A stretch of 64,000 bases of DNA. Origin: Agriotes lineatus. Lineage: Eukaryota; Arthropoda; Insecta; Coleoptera; Elateridae. The notes under the pieces are model-generated. The model did not search any database. It was not told the origin of the DNA and saw only the letters and a list, made by a program, of their open reading frames with translations. The position numbers were made by a program, and so were the translations under genes. Shown in pieces: positions 32,820 through 43,120 of the stretch. Where the stretch lies: positions 1-64,000 of the forward strand of contig CALNHX010007616.1 of assembly GCA_940337035.1 (NCBI GenBank), written 5' to 3'. How positions within the stretch are numbered: the first letter of the stretch is position 1; each line of letters starts with the position of its first letter.

Positions 32820-33584
32820 ATGATGGAAATGCTAGAAGCCATAAATACGAAGCTAGACAATATGGAAAAGAGAGATGAAAGAATGGAAAGGAAAATGGAC
32901 ACCTTTCAGGATGAGCTAATAAAAATTAAAATGGAAAATGAACAATTGAAAAAGGAGAACCAATTGCTCAAACAGAGAATAATAAACCAGGATAGAAGAG
33001 TGGAAGAAATTGAGAGGGAGATAAGGAAAAAGAAAATAATAATACATGGAGTTGAGGAAACTAATAAAGAGAGCGAGTTAATGCTGAAAGAAAAAACGAG
33101 AACAATCCTAAGAGATATGGAAGTAACAATAGAGATGGAAGAGGAGGTAACAGAAATCAGAAGGATTGGAAAAGAACAAGAAAATAAGAGAAGACCAATA
33201 ATGATCGAACTGAGAAATTGGAACAAAAAAATGGAAATTCTTAGAGCGACAAAGAAGCTATTGGGAACAAACATTTTCATAGAAGAGGATCTTACAAGGG
33301 GGATTCAGGAACAGCGAAAAGAACTTAGACAACACATGAAAGTAATTAGAGAAAAAGGGCATCATGCAATTATGAGATTTAACAAATTGATAATAGACGG
33401 CAATACCTTCACTCTAGAGCAATTAAAAGAAAAAGAAAAGTACGATATAAAGGAAAACGAAGAGAAAGATGATGAAGAGAATGAGAAGCAACGTGAGATA
33501 GACGAATATACAAAAAAGGGCAGAACACTTAGCCAAAGATCCCCAGAAACCAATGAAGAAGAGGAGGCTCTAAAAACAATTTAA
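32820..33584 (+). CDS. LINE ORF1 protein with coiled coil
   Basis: 254 codons, intact. Residues 1-70 are heptad-rich and highly charged (MMEMLEAINTKLDNMEKRDE, then KENQLLKQRIINQD), a coiled coil for multimerisation. Residues of about 70-160 start KKKIIIHGVEETNKE and resemble the RRM-type RNA-binding part of L1-like ORF1p (EIRRIGKEQENKRRPIMIEL). A C-terminal basic-hydrophobic region to about 205 is followed by an acidic, Glu-rich tail. The likely role is RNA binding in the LINE ribonucleoprotein. The start is the Met pair at 32820, first in the frame. ORF2 follows after 70 bp. Confidence 0.8.
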   Translation: MMEMLEAINTKLDNMEKRDERMERKMDTFQDELIKIKMENEQLKKENQLLKQRIINQDRRVEEIEREIRKKKIIIHGVEETNKESELMLKEKTRTILRDMEVTIEMEEEVTEIRRIGKEQENKRRPIMIELRNWNKKMEILRATKKLLGTNIFIEEDLTRGIQEQRKELRQHMKVIREKGHHAIMRFNKLIIDGNTFTLEQLKEKEKYDIKENEEKDDEENEKQREIDEYTKKGRTLSQRSPETNEEEEALKTI

Positions 33585-33654
33585 AGAAGATTACTAAAAC
33601 AAGGAAAATAGATAATACTCCAAAAAAGTAACACAGATTAACACAGGGCGGAAA

Positions 33655-34059
33655 ATGGAAACGACACAAGCTAAGAAAAAGGATAACGAAAATGAAAATA
33701 TAAAAGGAAATACGAAGATAAGGGAAACTAAAACGGGTTTAAGAGACAATGTACATAGTAAAAACAGATGGGAAACAAACATAATAAAAAATTGGCAATT
33801 GGGAACATGGAATGTAACATCACTAACAGGAAAAGATATGGAAGTTTTGGATGAAATGGAAAATTATGATTTAATGATATTAGGTTTAAGTGAAACAAAA
33901 ATAACTGGAAAGGGAAACAAAAATCTGGGAAGCATGTATAAAATGTATTATTCAGGAGTAGAAATGGGCAACAGAGCAAAGGAAGGAGTAGGCATAATAA
34001 TTAAAAAAGAATTAGATAAAAGGGTAGTGAAATGTGAGGCGATATCATCTATAACATAA
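33655..34059 (+). pseudogene. LINE ORF2 part 1: N-terminal half of the endonuclease
   Basis: 134 codons. After a charged leader comes LGTWNVTSLTGKDMEVLDEM, then the metal-site glutamate in LMILGLSETKITG and EGVGIIIKKELDKRVVKCEA. This is the first half of an APE endonuclease. The frame runs off into inserted DNA after AISSI at about 34050. The missing half resumes after the insertion at about 34470. Confidence 0.85.
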
Positions 34060-34472
34060 AATCGGTGCTCTCTTTGTATGCGTGTTTGCGTGTTTGCATG
34101 TTTGCGTCTATGTTTGTTCGCTATCTCCTCCGAAGATACTGGACCGATTAAGTTGTACGATGGCTTAAAAGTTTGCTAATTTTAGATTTAGATCGTAGGC
34201 CGGTTTTTATTTTCAAAAAAAGTGCGAACAAGTTTTAATTTAATTAACACCTCTAGGCAGCAGGGCGGAGCGCCTTACGCCGTGCTCTATTAGCTCGGGT
34301 GCGCGCATTATTCAAACAAGAGAGGTGGTCGTGGGGTAGGGTGCTGGCCTATCACGCGGGTGGCCCCGGGTTCGATCCCGCCGATGCATCCTTTTTTTTT
34401 TTTAATTTATATTGATGAATCTCTCTCAATTTTGCGAACCGAAACGTAGTTCGGGTGACTCACTAGTCAAGA
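34050..34472. mobile_element. Insertion of about 420 bp with a tRNA-Asp-like head (SINE-type)
   Basis: It separates two halves of one endonuclease. Near its right end, 34325-34391 resembles a tRNA: an A-box-like TGGGGTAGGGTGCTGG, an anticodon arm GGCCTATCACGCGGGTGG close to tRNA-Asp (GTC changed to ATC), a B box GGTTCGATCCC, then a T run. Upstream is GTTTGCGTGTTTGC-type repeat and sequence of unknown origin. No clean target duplication was found. It could be a composite or a SINE inserted into another element. Confidence 0.65.
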
Positions 34473-34478
34473 ATAATT

Positions 34479-37157
34479 TTGATGCTACTGGAAATCAACG
34501 AAAAAATAGCCATCATACAAATATACGCACCAATAGAAGGAACAGTAGAAGAAAAAATGAATGAATTCTATGAATCATTACAAAATACAATGGATAAGGC
34601 AAGAGATGAAACAGATAAAATAATAATAATAGGGGACTGGAATGCTAGAGTAGGAAATGACATGAATAAGGGAATGGGCACCTTGGGAGAATTTGGAGAA
34701 AAGGAAATAAACAGAAATGGAATGAAAATGCTGGAATTCTGTATTACAAACAACTTGAAAATAGGAAACTCTTTCTGGGATCAACCTATTGAAGATCGAT
34801 ACACTTTTATAGCAGAAGGAAGAAACGTAAAGAGTGTAATTGACTTTATTGTATATAGCCAAGAAATCGAGAACGCAATAAAAGAAATCAAAGTACGAAA
34901 GGAGGCAGAACTTAGCACAAATCACAGACTGGTTACGGCAAAAATAACACAACCCATAAGTGTGGAAGAAGAATGCAGTACATATAGGAAGATTAATATA
35001 AGCCGGCTAAAGAATGAAAAGCTGAGAAAACAATACGCAGAGGAAACGGATAATGCCCTACAAACCCAACAGAGGAAAAATACCAATTTAAACTTAGAAA
35101 GAAGATGGAAAACATTTAAGGAAACTATACTTAACACGGCAACGAAGATATGCGGAATAAAAAAAATTAGAAAAGGAGATAAAAGAACTAGATGGTGGAC
35201 CGAAGAAGTGAAGAACGTAGTTAAACAGAAGAAATTGGCATGGAACAGATATCAAAAAACGAAAACACAGAAAGACAAAGAAGAATACGACAAACTAAAT
35301 AAACTTGCGAAAGAAGAGGTAAAACGAGCCAAGAAGAAGACCTGGGAGGAGTTCGGAGAAGAACTAAACGAGGGCTTTAGAAACAATAACAGAAAGTTCT
35401 GGAACAAAATTAAGGCTATGAGAGGTAAAGGAAAGAACGAACTAAGTGGGATAAGAAACAAAGACAACACCCTGATAATAAAGGCAGAAGACATGACAGA
35501 TAGATGGAGGGAGTTCTTTGCTGAAAAATTCGACACAGAAGAAGAACACAATGACCTAAGAGAAGAAGAAAGAGAACAAGAAATACCCGAAGAAGAAACA
35601 GAGATGTATAATATAAATAGACAAGAAGTAATAGAGGCAATAGGAAAAATCAAAATAGGAAAGGCATGTGGAGAGGACAATATAGAACCTGAGATGATAA
35701 AATGGCTGGGGGAAATAGGAATAGACTGGCTATGGGAAATATACAAGGAAGCAGAAAGAAATAACAAAATACCTGAAGAATGGAACAATAACCTAATAAT
35801 CCCAATTTATAAAAAAGGAGACAAAACAAACTGTGAGAACTATCGAGCCATATGCCTATCATCGGTAATATACAAAACATACACGAGAATTATAGAACAG
35901 AAAATAAGGAAATATACAGAAGACAAACTAGAAGAAGAGCAAGCAGCTTTCAGGACAAACAGACAAACAAATGACAATATATATATCCTAAGAAATATAA
36001 TAGAAAAGAAAATGGAAACGGGAGAAGAACTGATTTTAGCATTTATAGACCTACAAGCAGCATTCGACACAGTACAGAGAAGCATAATATTTGAATGTTT
36101 AGAAAAACTACAAATTCCTAGAAAGCTAATACAATTAGTCATTTCAGCATATAAATATCCAAAAGCTAAAATACAAGTAAATGGGAGTAGATCAAAGGAC
36201 GTACAACTCAAAATAGGAATCAAACAAGGAGACAGTCTAAGCCCGTTGCTATTTATAATAGTAATGGATAGGATCTTAAAAAATGTTAGAGAAAACAACA
36301 GAGGTTTGAAAACCACAATAGGCTATAAAAATATGCAGCCAATTCAGATTGATGCACTACTATATGCTGATGACATAGTTTTAATAGCAGACAGTAAAAG
36401 AAAAATGCAAAAGCTCTTAAATGCTTGGATAGAGGAGATAGAGAAAATGCATATGAAAGTTAACACTGATAAAAGCAAAGTAATGGTATTCAATAAAATA
36501 ACAGAAGAAGAAATATACAATTTTAGCTATAAAGGAAAAACGATGGAGGAGGTAACAACAACAGACTACCTGGGAAGTACATTTACAAATGACGGGAAAT
36601 ATGATCTAGAAATAGCAAACAGAATAAAAAAGACAAATAAAGCATACTACGCGCTTAATAAAACCATCTTCGGAAACAAAGAAATAAGTAGGAAGATTAA
36701 ATTAATGATACATAACACTATAACAAACCCTATAATGCTATACTCCAGCGAGACCTGGACTACCCAGCATAAACACAAATCCAAGCTAACAGCTATGGAA
36801 ATGAGGGTACTAAGGAAAATGGTCAACAAAACTAGAATGGACCGGATAAGAAACGATGACATCAGAACCCAGCTACAACAAGAAGCAGTATGCAGGAAAA
36901 TAGAGAATAAACAGATGGAATGGTATGGTCATCTTATGCGAATGAAACCAGACAGGCTGCCTAAGAAAATTATGGAGGCTAAGCAATACAGAAAAAAGAA
37001 GAGGGGAAGACCAAGAACAACATGGCTAAATCAAATTATCAATATTGGACAATCTAGGGGAAAAACGATAAAGGAAATGAGAGAAGAGGCCAGGGACCGG
37101 AAAAAATGGAGGAAATGGATTCAAGAAACAGAAGATCACAACCCGACACCCGTTTAG
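34479..37157 (+). CDS. LINE ORF2 part 2: endonuclease C-half, RT, C-terminal domain
   Basis: 892 open codons. Endonuclease boxes are IAIIQIYAP, IIIGDWNARVGND and the histidine box STNHRLVTAKI. RT follows: GKACGEDNIEPEMIKWLGE, CENYRAICLSSVIYKTY, LAFIDLQAAFDTVQR, IGIKQGDSLSPLLFIIVMD and LLYADDIVLIAD (YADD 36363-36374). The tail has MEWYGHLMRMKPDRLPKKIM and KKKRGRPRTTWLNQIINIG. Every catalytic box is present; only the insertion upstream separates it from its N-terminus. The first Met (34479) is an accident of the insertion joint. The clade is uncertain: coiled-coil ORF1 with an RTE-like tail. Confidence 0.88.
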   Translation: MMLLEINEKIAIIQIYAPIEGTVEEKMNEFYESLQNTMDKARDETDKIIIIGDWNARVGNDMNKGMGTLGEFGEKEINRNGMKMLEFCITNNLKIGNSFWDQPIEDRYTFIAEGRNVKSVIDFIVYSQEIENAIKEIKVRKEAELSTNHRLVTAKITQPISVEEECSTYRKINISRLKNEKLRKQYAEETDNALQTQQRKNTNLNLERRWKTFKETILNTATKICGIKKIRKGDKRTRWWTEEVKNVVKQKKLAWNRYQKTKTQKDKEEYDKLNKLAKEEVKRAKKKTWEEFGEELNEGFRNNNRKFWNKIKAMRGKGKNELSGIRNKDNTLIIKAEDMTDRWREFFAEKFDTEEEHNDLREEEREQEIPEEETEMYNINRQEVIEAIGKIKIGKACGEDNIEPEMIKWLGEIGIDWLWEIYKEAERNNKIPEEWNNNLIIPIYKKGDKTNCENYRAICLSSVIYKTYTRIIEQKIRKYTEDKLEEEQAAFRTNRQTNDNIYILRNIIEKKMETGEELILAFIDLQAAFDTVQRSIIFECLEKLQIPRKLIQLVISAYKYPKAKIQVNGSRSKDVQLKIGIKQGDSLSPLLFIIVMDRILKNVRENNRGLKTTIGYKNMQPIQIDALLYADDIVLIADSKRKMQKLLNAWIEEIEKMHMKVNTDKSKVMVFNKITEEEIYNFSYKGKTMEEVTTTDYLGSTFTNDGKYDLEIANRIKKTNKAYYALNKTIFGNKEISRKIKLMIHNTITNPIMLYSSETWTTQHKHKSKLTAMEMRVLRKMVNKTRMDRIRNDDIRTQLQQEAVCRKIENKQMEWYGHLMRMKPDRLPKKIMEAKQYRKKKRGRPRTTWLNQIINIGQSRGKTIKEMREEARDRKKWRKWIQETEDHNPTPV

Positions 37158-37190
37158 GGTACCAGGGCGAGGGAGAAGAAGAAGATTATT

Positions 37191-37341
37191 TTGCTTTGAT
37201 TATGGTCCATTGATAAGCATTGGTAGAACAGTGTTAATAATGAATGTTTTAATTTGGCTAAGGTAGGGTGTGATAAGATCAAGGAGAGTCTGTATGAGGT
37301 TATTAGGTATTGTTGATGTACTGGATGTGGTAGTAGCATTG
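37191..37341. other. Short non-coding spacer
   Basis: Between the GAAGAAG tail of the LINE and the end of the Jockey ORF1 relic. Nothing is recognised. Confidence 0.5.
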
Positions 37342-38134
37342 TTATTCTGAATCAGCGCTTTTGAGTTTGTCTGCAAAAGTCTGTGTGTTATTTATGTATG
37401 AGCTTCTAGCTTCAGTTCGTGTCCGTTGTTTTGAAAGTGCAATATGGTGAGTACATCCACGGTAGTTTGCGCTGTGGTTGCCACCACAGTTGGCACACTT
37501 TGATGGGTCATTGGGTCTTTTTTGGCAGTAGGTATGTAAATGGTCACCTGCGCACTTTACGCAAACTGGTTTTAATTTACAGTAGTTTCTGGTGTGCCCG
37601 AAGTGCTGACATCTATAGCACTGTGGTCATATATCTAATACTTACTATATTGCTAGCGGCTATGAGTGGCAAACTAGCCGATGAAGTGAGACACACAACC
37701 AACTCCTTCTAAAGGCGGAGTTCGAATCCTCACGCATGCGCACGAGACGCATTATACTCTAAGTGAGACTATGTCGGCGCCGTAATGTTTTCTGAAGTTT
37801 CCAGGCCCTACCAGCAATATATGTGTATTATATATATGACTGTGGTATATTCTTGGATTTCCTTCTAGCCTTTGCAGTAACAATGGATTGAAATATTGCT
37901 TTTACTGTATTTTTTTTCTTGCTCATTATTGGTAAGTTCTAGTGCACACACTGGCAGAGGTTTTCTGTCTCTGGTGTACAAACGTGTTACTTTTATAACA
38001 GGCACTTGCTTAGTTAGCTCTATTTTGATTTCTTCATCTGTCAGAGAAAGTGGAACATTTTTAATGACTACGGATAGTGGTTTGTCTTTTGGGTCAAGTG
38101 AAGTTTTCTTAATATTTCCGGTTCTAGAATTCAC
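37342..38134 (-). pseudogene. Jockey-clade LINE ORF1, split by a SINE
   Basis: The first part (38134-37847) holds PLSVVIKNVPLSLTDEEIKI and LPVCALELTNNEQEKK, the domain preceding the knuckles in Jockey ORF1. After the SINE the frame continues with three Cys-rich knuckles: CYRCQHFGHTRNYC, CVKCAGDHLHTYC and CANCGGNHSANYRGC. It ends in a stop at 37342-37344 after TQTFADKLKSADSE. Removing the SINE and one target copy would restore a continuous knuckle region apart from the frame around 37850-37900. It binds element RNA and DNA in intact Jockey elements. The ORF2 expected downstream is missing. Confidence 0.8.
37628..37838 (+). mobile_element. 211-bp SINE with perfect 8-bp target duplication
   Basis: It is flanked by ACTGTGGT at 37620-37627 and 37839-37846. 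Inside, a tRNA-like head carries an A-box-like TGGCAAACTAGCCG and a B box GAGTTCGAATCCTC at about 37717-37735. The right end is (TA)n-like. It interrupts the Jockey ORF1 exactly at the first zinc knuckle. The short tail and lack of ORF fit a tRNA-derived SINE. Confidence 0.82.
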
Positions 38135-38179
38135 TATTAAAGTTTGGCAGGCTAATTTTGGGACACCCTGTAGATATAT

Positions 38180-38995
38180 ATATATACTAGCTGTAACGCG
38201 ACTTCGTTCACGCGAGGTTTGTTATTTGTGTATTAAATAATGGCTAATTATTTTCTGTCATCACATCCCATCCCGTCCCCGTCCCTTTCTCTTCCGTCCC
38301 CGTCTCCGTACCGTCCCATCCCCTCTCCTTCCATCCCACCCCATCCCTTCCCTTTCCGTCCCGTCTCGTCCCTTCCCGTCCAGTCTCGTCCCCTCCCCTT
38401 CCATCCCATCCCTTCCCTTTCTGTCCCGTACCGTCCAGTCCCGTCCCGTCTCCTCCCCTTCCATCCCTCCCCTTTCCGTCCCGTTCCGTCCCGCCTCGTG
38501 CCTTCCCGTCCCTTCCCGTCTAGTCCCGTCCCGTCCTTTCCCGTCCAGTCCCGTTTCGTCCCGCCTGTCCCTTCCCTTATATCATGTCCACCGTCTTGGA
38601 CTTAAAAATAAAGGCCATTTTTGCAATCAACGTTCCAAGAAACCTCAATAACGACACCCATATCGTATTTTAGGCTTATTTGCCCCATTTCACCCCCTAA
38701 GGGGTTGGTTTTCGGAAAATCACGAAATACGTGTTTGCTTATTTGTTCTTAGGAGTACTTCTACGAAGTTTCAAGTCGAAATATGTATTTAATATTATTT
38801 CTCCATACAAAATTGGAACCCCCATTTTACTCCTTTAGGGGTTGAATTTCGAAATATCCTTCCTTATTCCTTGTATACATCATAAAGGGAACCTCTGTGC
38901 AAAATGTCAGCTTTCTAGGTCCAAGGGTTTGGGCTGGGCGTTGATGAGTGAGTGAGTCAGTCAGGACTTTTAGTTTTATATATATAGATATATTT
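38180..38995 (+). mobile_element. Non-autonomous repeat element with an internal pyrimidine tract
   Basis: It begins near ACTAGCTGTAACGCGACTTCG and ends near GAGTGAGTGAGTCAGTCAGG plus TTTTATATATATAG. These are end motifs common to arthropod interspersed repeats. It contains a TTTAGGGGTTGAATTTCGAAATA-type stretch (parts at 38690-38860) but no ORF. A start-like motif recurs at 42146 (ACTAGCTTAAACCCCGCGG). The class is not certain. Confidence 0.5.
38263..38582 (+). repeat. (CCCGTC/CCCATC)n low-complexity array
   Basis: About 320 bp of irregular 5-10-bp pyrimidine units, mainly CCCGTC, CCCATC, CCTTCC. ORFs on both strands here are artefacts of the array. Confidence 0.9.
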
Positions 38996-39129
38996 ATGAC
39001 ATCAATTTATAATTTGAAATAGGGAAGTAAATAAAAATCATCATTTTATTAAAGAATTCTCATCTAACAAACGTGAAATCCAATATAGTTTACTATAACG
39101 TCCCACTCACATTTTTTATAACAAGTAGC

Positions 39130-41798
39130 AGAACAAAAAAAGAAATTTGCACATAATTATAGTAGTTTGGATACCAAGGCACTAAAGTTTGGCTTTTTAT
39201 CACGAATGTGGATTTAGTTACTGAGGCCGGTAGGGTCATTTCATCTGTTGCTTTTGAAACTTTTGTCTTTCGTGAAGCCGTAGAGGGAGAAATTGACTGG
39301 TCTTGATTTTTTCGGGAAGAATTCAGGTGACACTTCCTCTTTTTTAAGTTCCAATATAAGTTAATGCTGACCTTTTAAGTTCGCTTACAAAGTATCAAGC
39401 TGAACCAGTTGTCAGCTGTCACCTTTCAGTTCTACAATAGAGAACCACTTATATCGGATCCTTTCTCACAACAAATATAGATTTCATATAAGTAATAATT
39501 TCATGCATCTCTCATACACAGCACTTTTCAGGTTTTAAGGGCGTATACGTTCTATAACTCCAACACCCTCTAAATGGTACAAGCATTTCATCAATGCTGA
39601 CATTTTTTGGGAAGAATTTTCCATTAATCTATTAAATATTTTGCAAACAGCCATGAAATGATCGTTCTGTTTTCTTTCGTATCTGTAACCAAATTATTAG
39701 AACTCAAACATGACAACAAAAATATTTTTTGAGATCTTGTCCTATCAGTTTGCAAACAAATTTTCAATGCTTGTGAGAACAATTTTTGGAATTTAGCGCT
39801 TTCTGCATTGGTATCGTAAGATTTTTGTACTTTTCTCGGTTCATTTACGTGCAGATTAAAAGTTCAGTTGTGTCCCCAAACCTAAGTTCGTTTATTGCAT
39901 ACAGCAGCATTTTTCGGCGCATTGTATTTCATATCGCGACAGCGTTTCAATCTAAATTTAGGGAGTGATGTAGTGTGCCTTATCGTATTCTTTATTGTTT
40001 CCGTGGCGTCAATAAGCAGCCGTGATATGCTCTGTGCTTCCCCGAAATATTTGGTCATATGCCGCATTTAGTGCTGGAATAATTTGAATTGGGCGAAGAA
40101 AGATGTAACTTGCTGTTGTAAAAGAGAAATGCATTTTAGGATGCTGCGACAGCCATTGGACTTTCCCGCATCTTCTGAATTCATTCACGCTCCCACTTTG
40201 AGTTAGAAAACAACTGTATCGATTGCGCACCCCAGCAACCTCGCGTTGTGCTGCTGGGGTGCCCTTTGAAGAAGTAGTATTTCCGCTTCTACTTTAAGAA
40301 ATAACTATGTACTTTTCATCGAGTTTTGGTGCCTTCTGAAGAAGTTATGCACGTGTTGTGATGATCAGTCCTGGGACGTTATTAAGTATTGTTGGGTGCC
40401 GTTGTAGGCCTGGAGTTCTCGGTTATCATGAAGTGGCAGCTTCAAATTACGTCGTTTGATGGATTATTATTGTGGGAATTCCAGTAACAGGCTAATTTTT
40501 ACATACCGAAGCTTCCGTTTTTCGTTTTGACATGTGGCATACTGCCACGGACTTCGATTTACCCTCGTTGGAGATGTTAGACCCAGACCGCTTCCGTCAG
40601 CAGCTTTCCGTTGCTATTGTGCAGCTTTCTCAGGCATTTTAGGGCAGTTTATTTGGGAGACGACCACCTGCAACTCTGCTCAACGTCGGATGCAGCTAAA
40701 TAAGCTCCTTCAGGTACCGTTTTTTTTATTGTGTACTACATTTATTGTGCGTAGTTTACAGTGCACGTAGCGCCCCGTCAATGTGTCCGACAGTTTTGTG
40801 TAATGTCATCGTAGCATTTACCGTGCGAACCATTGTAGTTGCCAATTTGTCAAATTAATTAATTGCTGTCATACTTTATGTACCTACTTAACTTAACGTT
40901 GTGGCAATTGAAATGTTTGAACCACGTGTATGTACTTAACATCAAGTATCCTTATTATTGAGTCAGTATTGTGATTATTCAATGTTGTTACCGTTTGCGA
41001 GTCATTCCGCATTCCGTTCATTTGTAGTCAAGTTTACCGTATTTAACTAATTTATGACGTTACGTAATATAACCTAACCCTCACTAACCCATGTCGTCTT
41101 TATTTTTGTTCTAAACTCTTGTTCATTCACATATTGCTAATATAGTTCATTTAACGATGTTTTTTATTTGTCGTTTACGATATGTGCATTCGTTCTGTAT
41201 GTATTTGTCTGTTCTAAAAGGAGTTTAGCAGCTGCACAAGTGAGTTTCCTGCAAGGTAAGTCAGTGTTGCACGTGACTCGTCGACCAAACAATGCCAAGT
41301 TAAAAGTAGAAAGGTGAATCGCTTTCAGAGTGAGTTCACCTGTGTTGTTGAATTTCTCCGATTTAGTCAGAAAGTGGTGGCGTTCCAATATTTAATATTT
41401 TTTAGCTCGTGTAATGAATCGCAGCCCTAACCCTAAGGTAGTAAAGAACCAGCCCTTCTCCCTGAGCGTTTCAAGCCGGAACCTTTTGTTACCGTCCATC
41501 GTAACGGGGTTAGGGCTACAAATTTTGTGTAAAATTTCCCGATTGTGTGGTAAAGTCATTTTTGACAGTAACACTCGTGGTTGGACTTGAATATTTCTGT
41601 AACAATTAAAAGGCCTAGAAAACTTTTTAATTCTACAACAGCATCCCCTAGAAATGTAACATCAGATCCAGAGTAATATACTTTCATTCTAGCTATTCTT
41701 TCATTCATCCAGTGAATTATTTCTTCCATCACATCGTCTGAAAAAAGCAGACTCCAAACTTCTACGATATCTAGATTACTATCAGGTGTCTTGGCCAA
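39130..41798 (-). pseudogene. piggyBac-type transposase fossil
   Basis: The N-terminal part at 41798-41556 reads VEVWSLLFSDDVMEEIIHWM and VVELKSFLGLLIVTEIFKSN, the opening of the piggyBac transposase domain. A second match lies near 39610-39500, NVSIDEMLVPFRGCWSYRTY, holding the conserved DE-LVPFRG motif with its catalytic Asp. A third near 39330-39260 reads SLYGFTKDKSF, like the C-terminal third. Stops and frame changes separate the pieces, and about 1.3 kb between first and second is not recognisable. This is an old, dead copy. The TTAA ends were not found. Confidence 0.7.
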
Positions 41799-43120
41799 AT
41801 TGCATAGATCTGATAAGCGAATTATTATTTTACATTTTCTTGTTCATACATTTTGTGGTGGTTGCTTCTTCTGTCTCTTGAAAGTACTTTTTCCAGCAAA
41901 ATGTCGTTCAGCATGTTTTACTATTGCTTCAGATTTTCTCCCATATGCATGTCCTTTATCCAGGTGTTCTTTAAAAACAACGAAAATACTCACCTCTATG
42001 AATTTTTGTGAAATTACTTTTCTAATAAGTAAAATTTTTTTATTTTGGAAAAGTGCAGAGAGAATATAATAGCCAAAATAAATATTTTCCAAATTTTGTT
42101 TTCACAGTTGCCACAAATGTGGAATATTCAAAATTATTTATTTACTAGCTTAAACCCCGCGGCATATGCCGCATTTAAAATGTAGGACGAATTTAATAAC
42201 TTTTGTTGCACTAAAGAAAGTTTTAAAAGCACGCTAGAGATTGGCAGTAAGGAAAAGTTCCAAAAAATATATTTTCAAATGGAAAGTCTCTGTAAAGGAA
42301 ACGCTTGCCCCTGGAAGGCGTCCTAATTAATATGACGTTGTTGGAACGCAGTCAAAAAAAAAATCCGGAAAGAATTAATGCTCTTGTGACTTATGAGATT
42401 ATATGTGAGAATTATTTGCTCCACCGAAATAATTTTCAGCTGCCTGCAATCTGTGTTTCTTTTCAGGTTTAAGCCGTTGAGCGCCATAAAAATATAAATG
42501 CGGTAACTCAAGTCTCCAGTTACGCCGTTACTGATATTGTTAAATAACTCGATTAATTATTATTTCTTTGGCATTTTAAACTGGCATTATTATTATTATC
42601 TTTATAATAGCAACCATAAGTAACTGTTTATAATGTTTATATGCTAGCGAGTTAATTTTCTTCTTAAATCGCTAGTGAATTAATAGTAGATTGCTCTACA
42701 AGTTAAGAAAAGTGAGAGTTTTCCAGCAAATGTAAAAGTTTTACGTGAGCATGGAATTTTCCAATGTGTTAAACATGCAATTTTTCCGTGTAGTTGACAA
42801 AAATATCTTTTTAAATAATTTTGGTCAAAGTATGGAAGCGCAATGTTTACTGTACTGTATAAATATAAATAACCAATATACATTATAGAATACTTGAAAA
42901 TGGATGAATCTGTTATTAATTCATTTAGTTTCAATTTAAACTGCAGTGTTCTATAGCAGCTACTTGGCGCATTCGGTTACTTATTTAAAAATAGACCTGC
43001 GTTTTTCACATATCTCAGCGGTCGTGCTTTTAAAAACATGATGTTTGTATTTACTTATTTTACAGTACTGCAATTAAAGTGATAATAAATAAATCGATCA
43101 AATATTTATTTGCTTTTATT
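41799..43120. other. AT-rich non-coding stretch
   Basis: No gene is recognised. ACTAGCTTAAACCCCGCGGC at 42146 resembles the start motif of the repeat at 38.2 kb. The rest is plain. Confidence 0.5.

Larger units (their letters stand above)
32100..37190 (+). mobile_element. Two-ORF LINE, nearly full length, ORF2 broken by an insertion
   Basis: The order is a leader, ORF1 (32820-33584), ORF2 in two parts (33655-34059 and 34479-37157), then a short tail with GAAGAAGAAG. The + strand is strongly A-rich, as in L1- and RTE-like LINEs. Apart from the 420-bp insertion both ORFs are clean. The start at 32100 is a guess. Confidence 0.8.

Noticed and set aside
34325..34391. tRNA-Asp-like sequence as a genuine tRNA gene
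   Set aside because: It lies inside DNA inserted in a LINE, the anticodon is changed and the acceptor arm does not pair well. Treated as a SINE-type head.
32906..36862. Minus-strand ORFs up to 178 codons, Ser/Phe/Leu-rich
   Set aside because: Shadows of the A-rich LINE ORFs on the + strand.
38240..38605. 121-codon Pro/Ser/Arg ORF on + and a Gly/Arg ORF on -
   Set aside because: Both are translations of the pyrimidine simple repeat.
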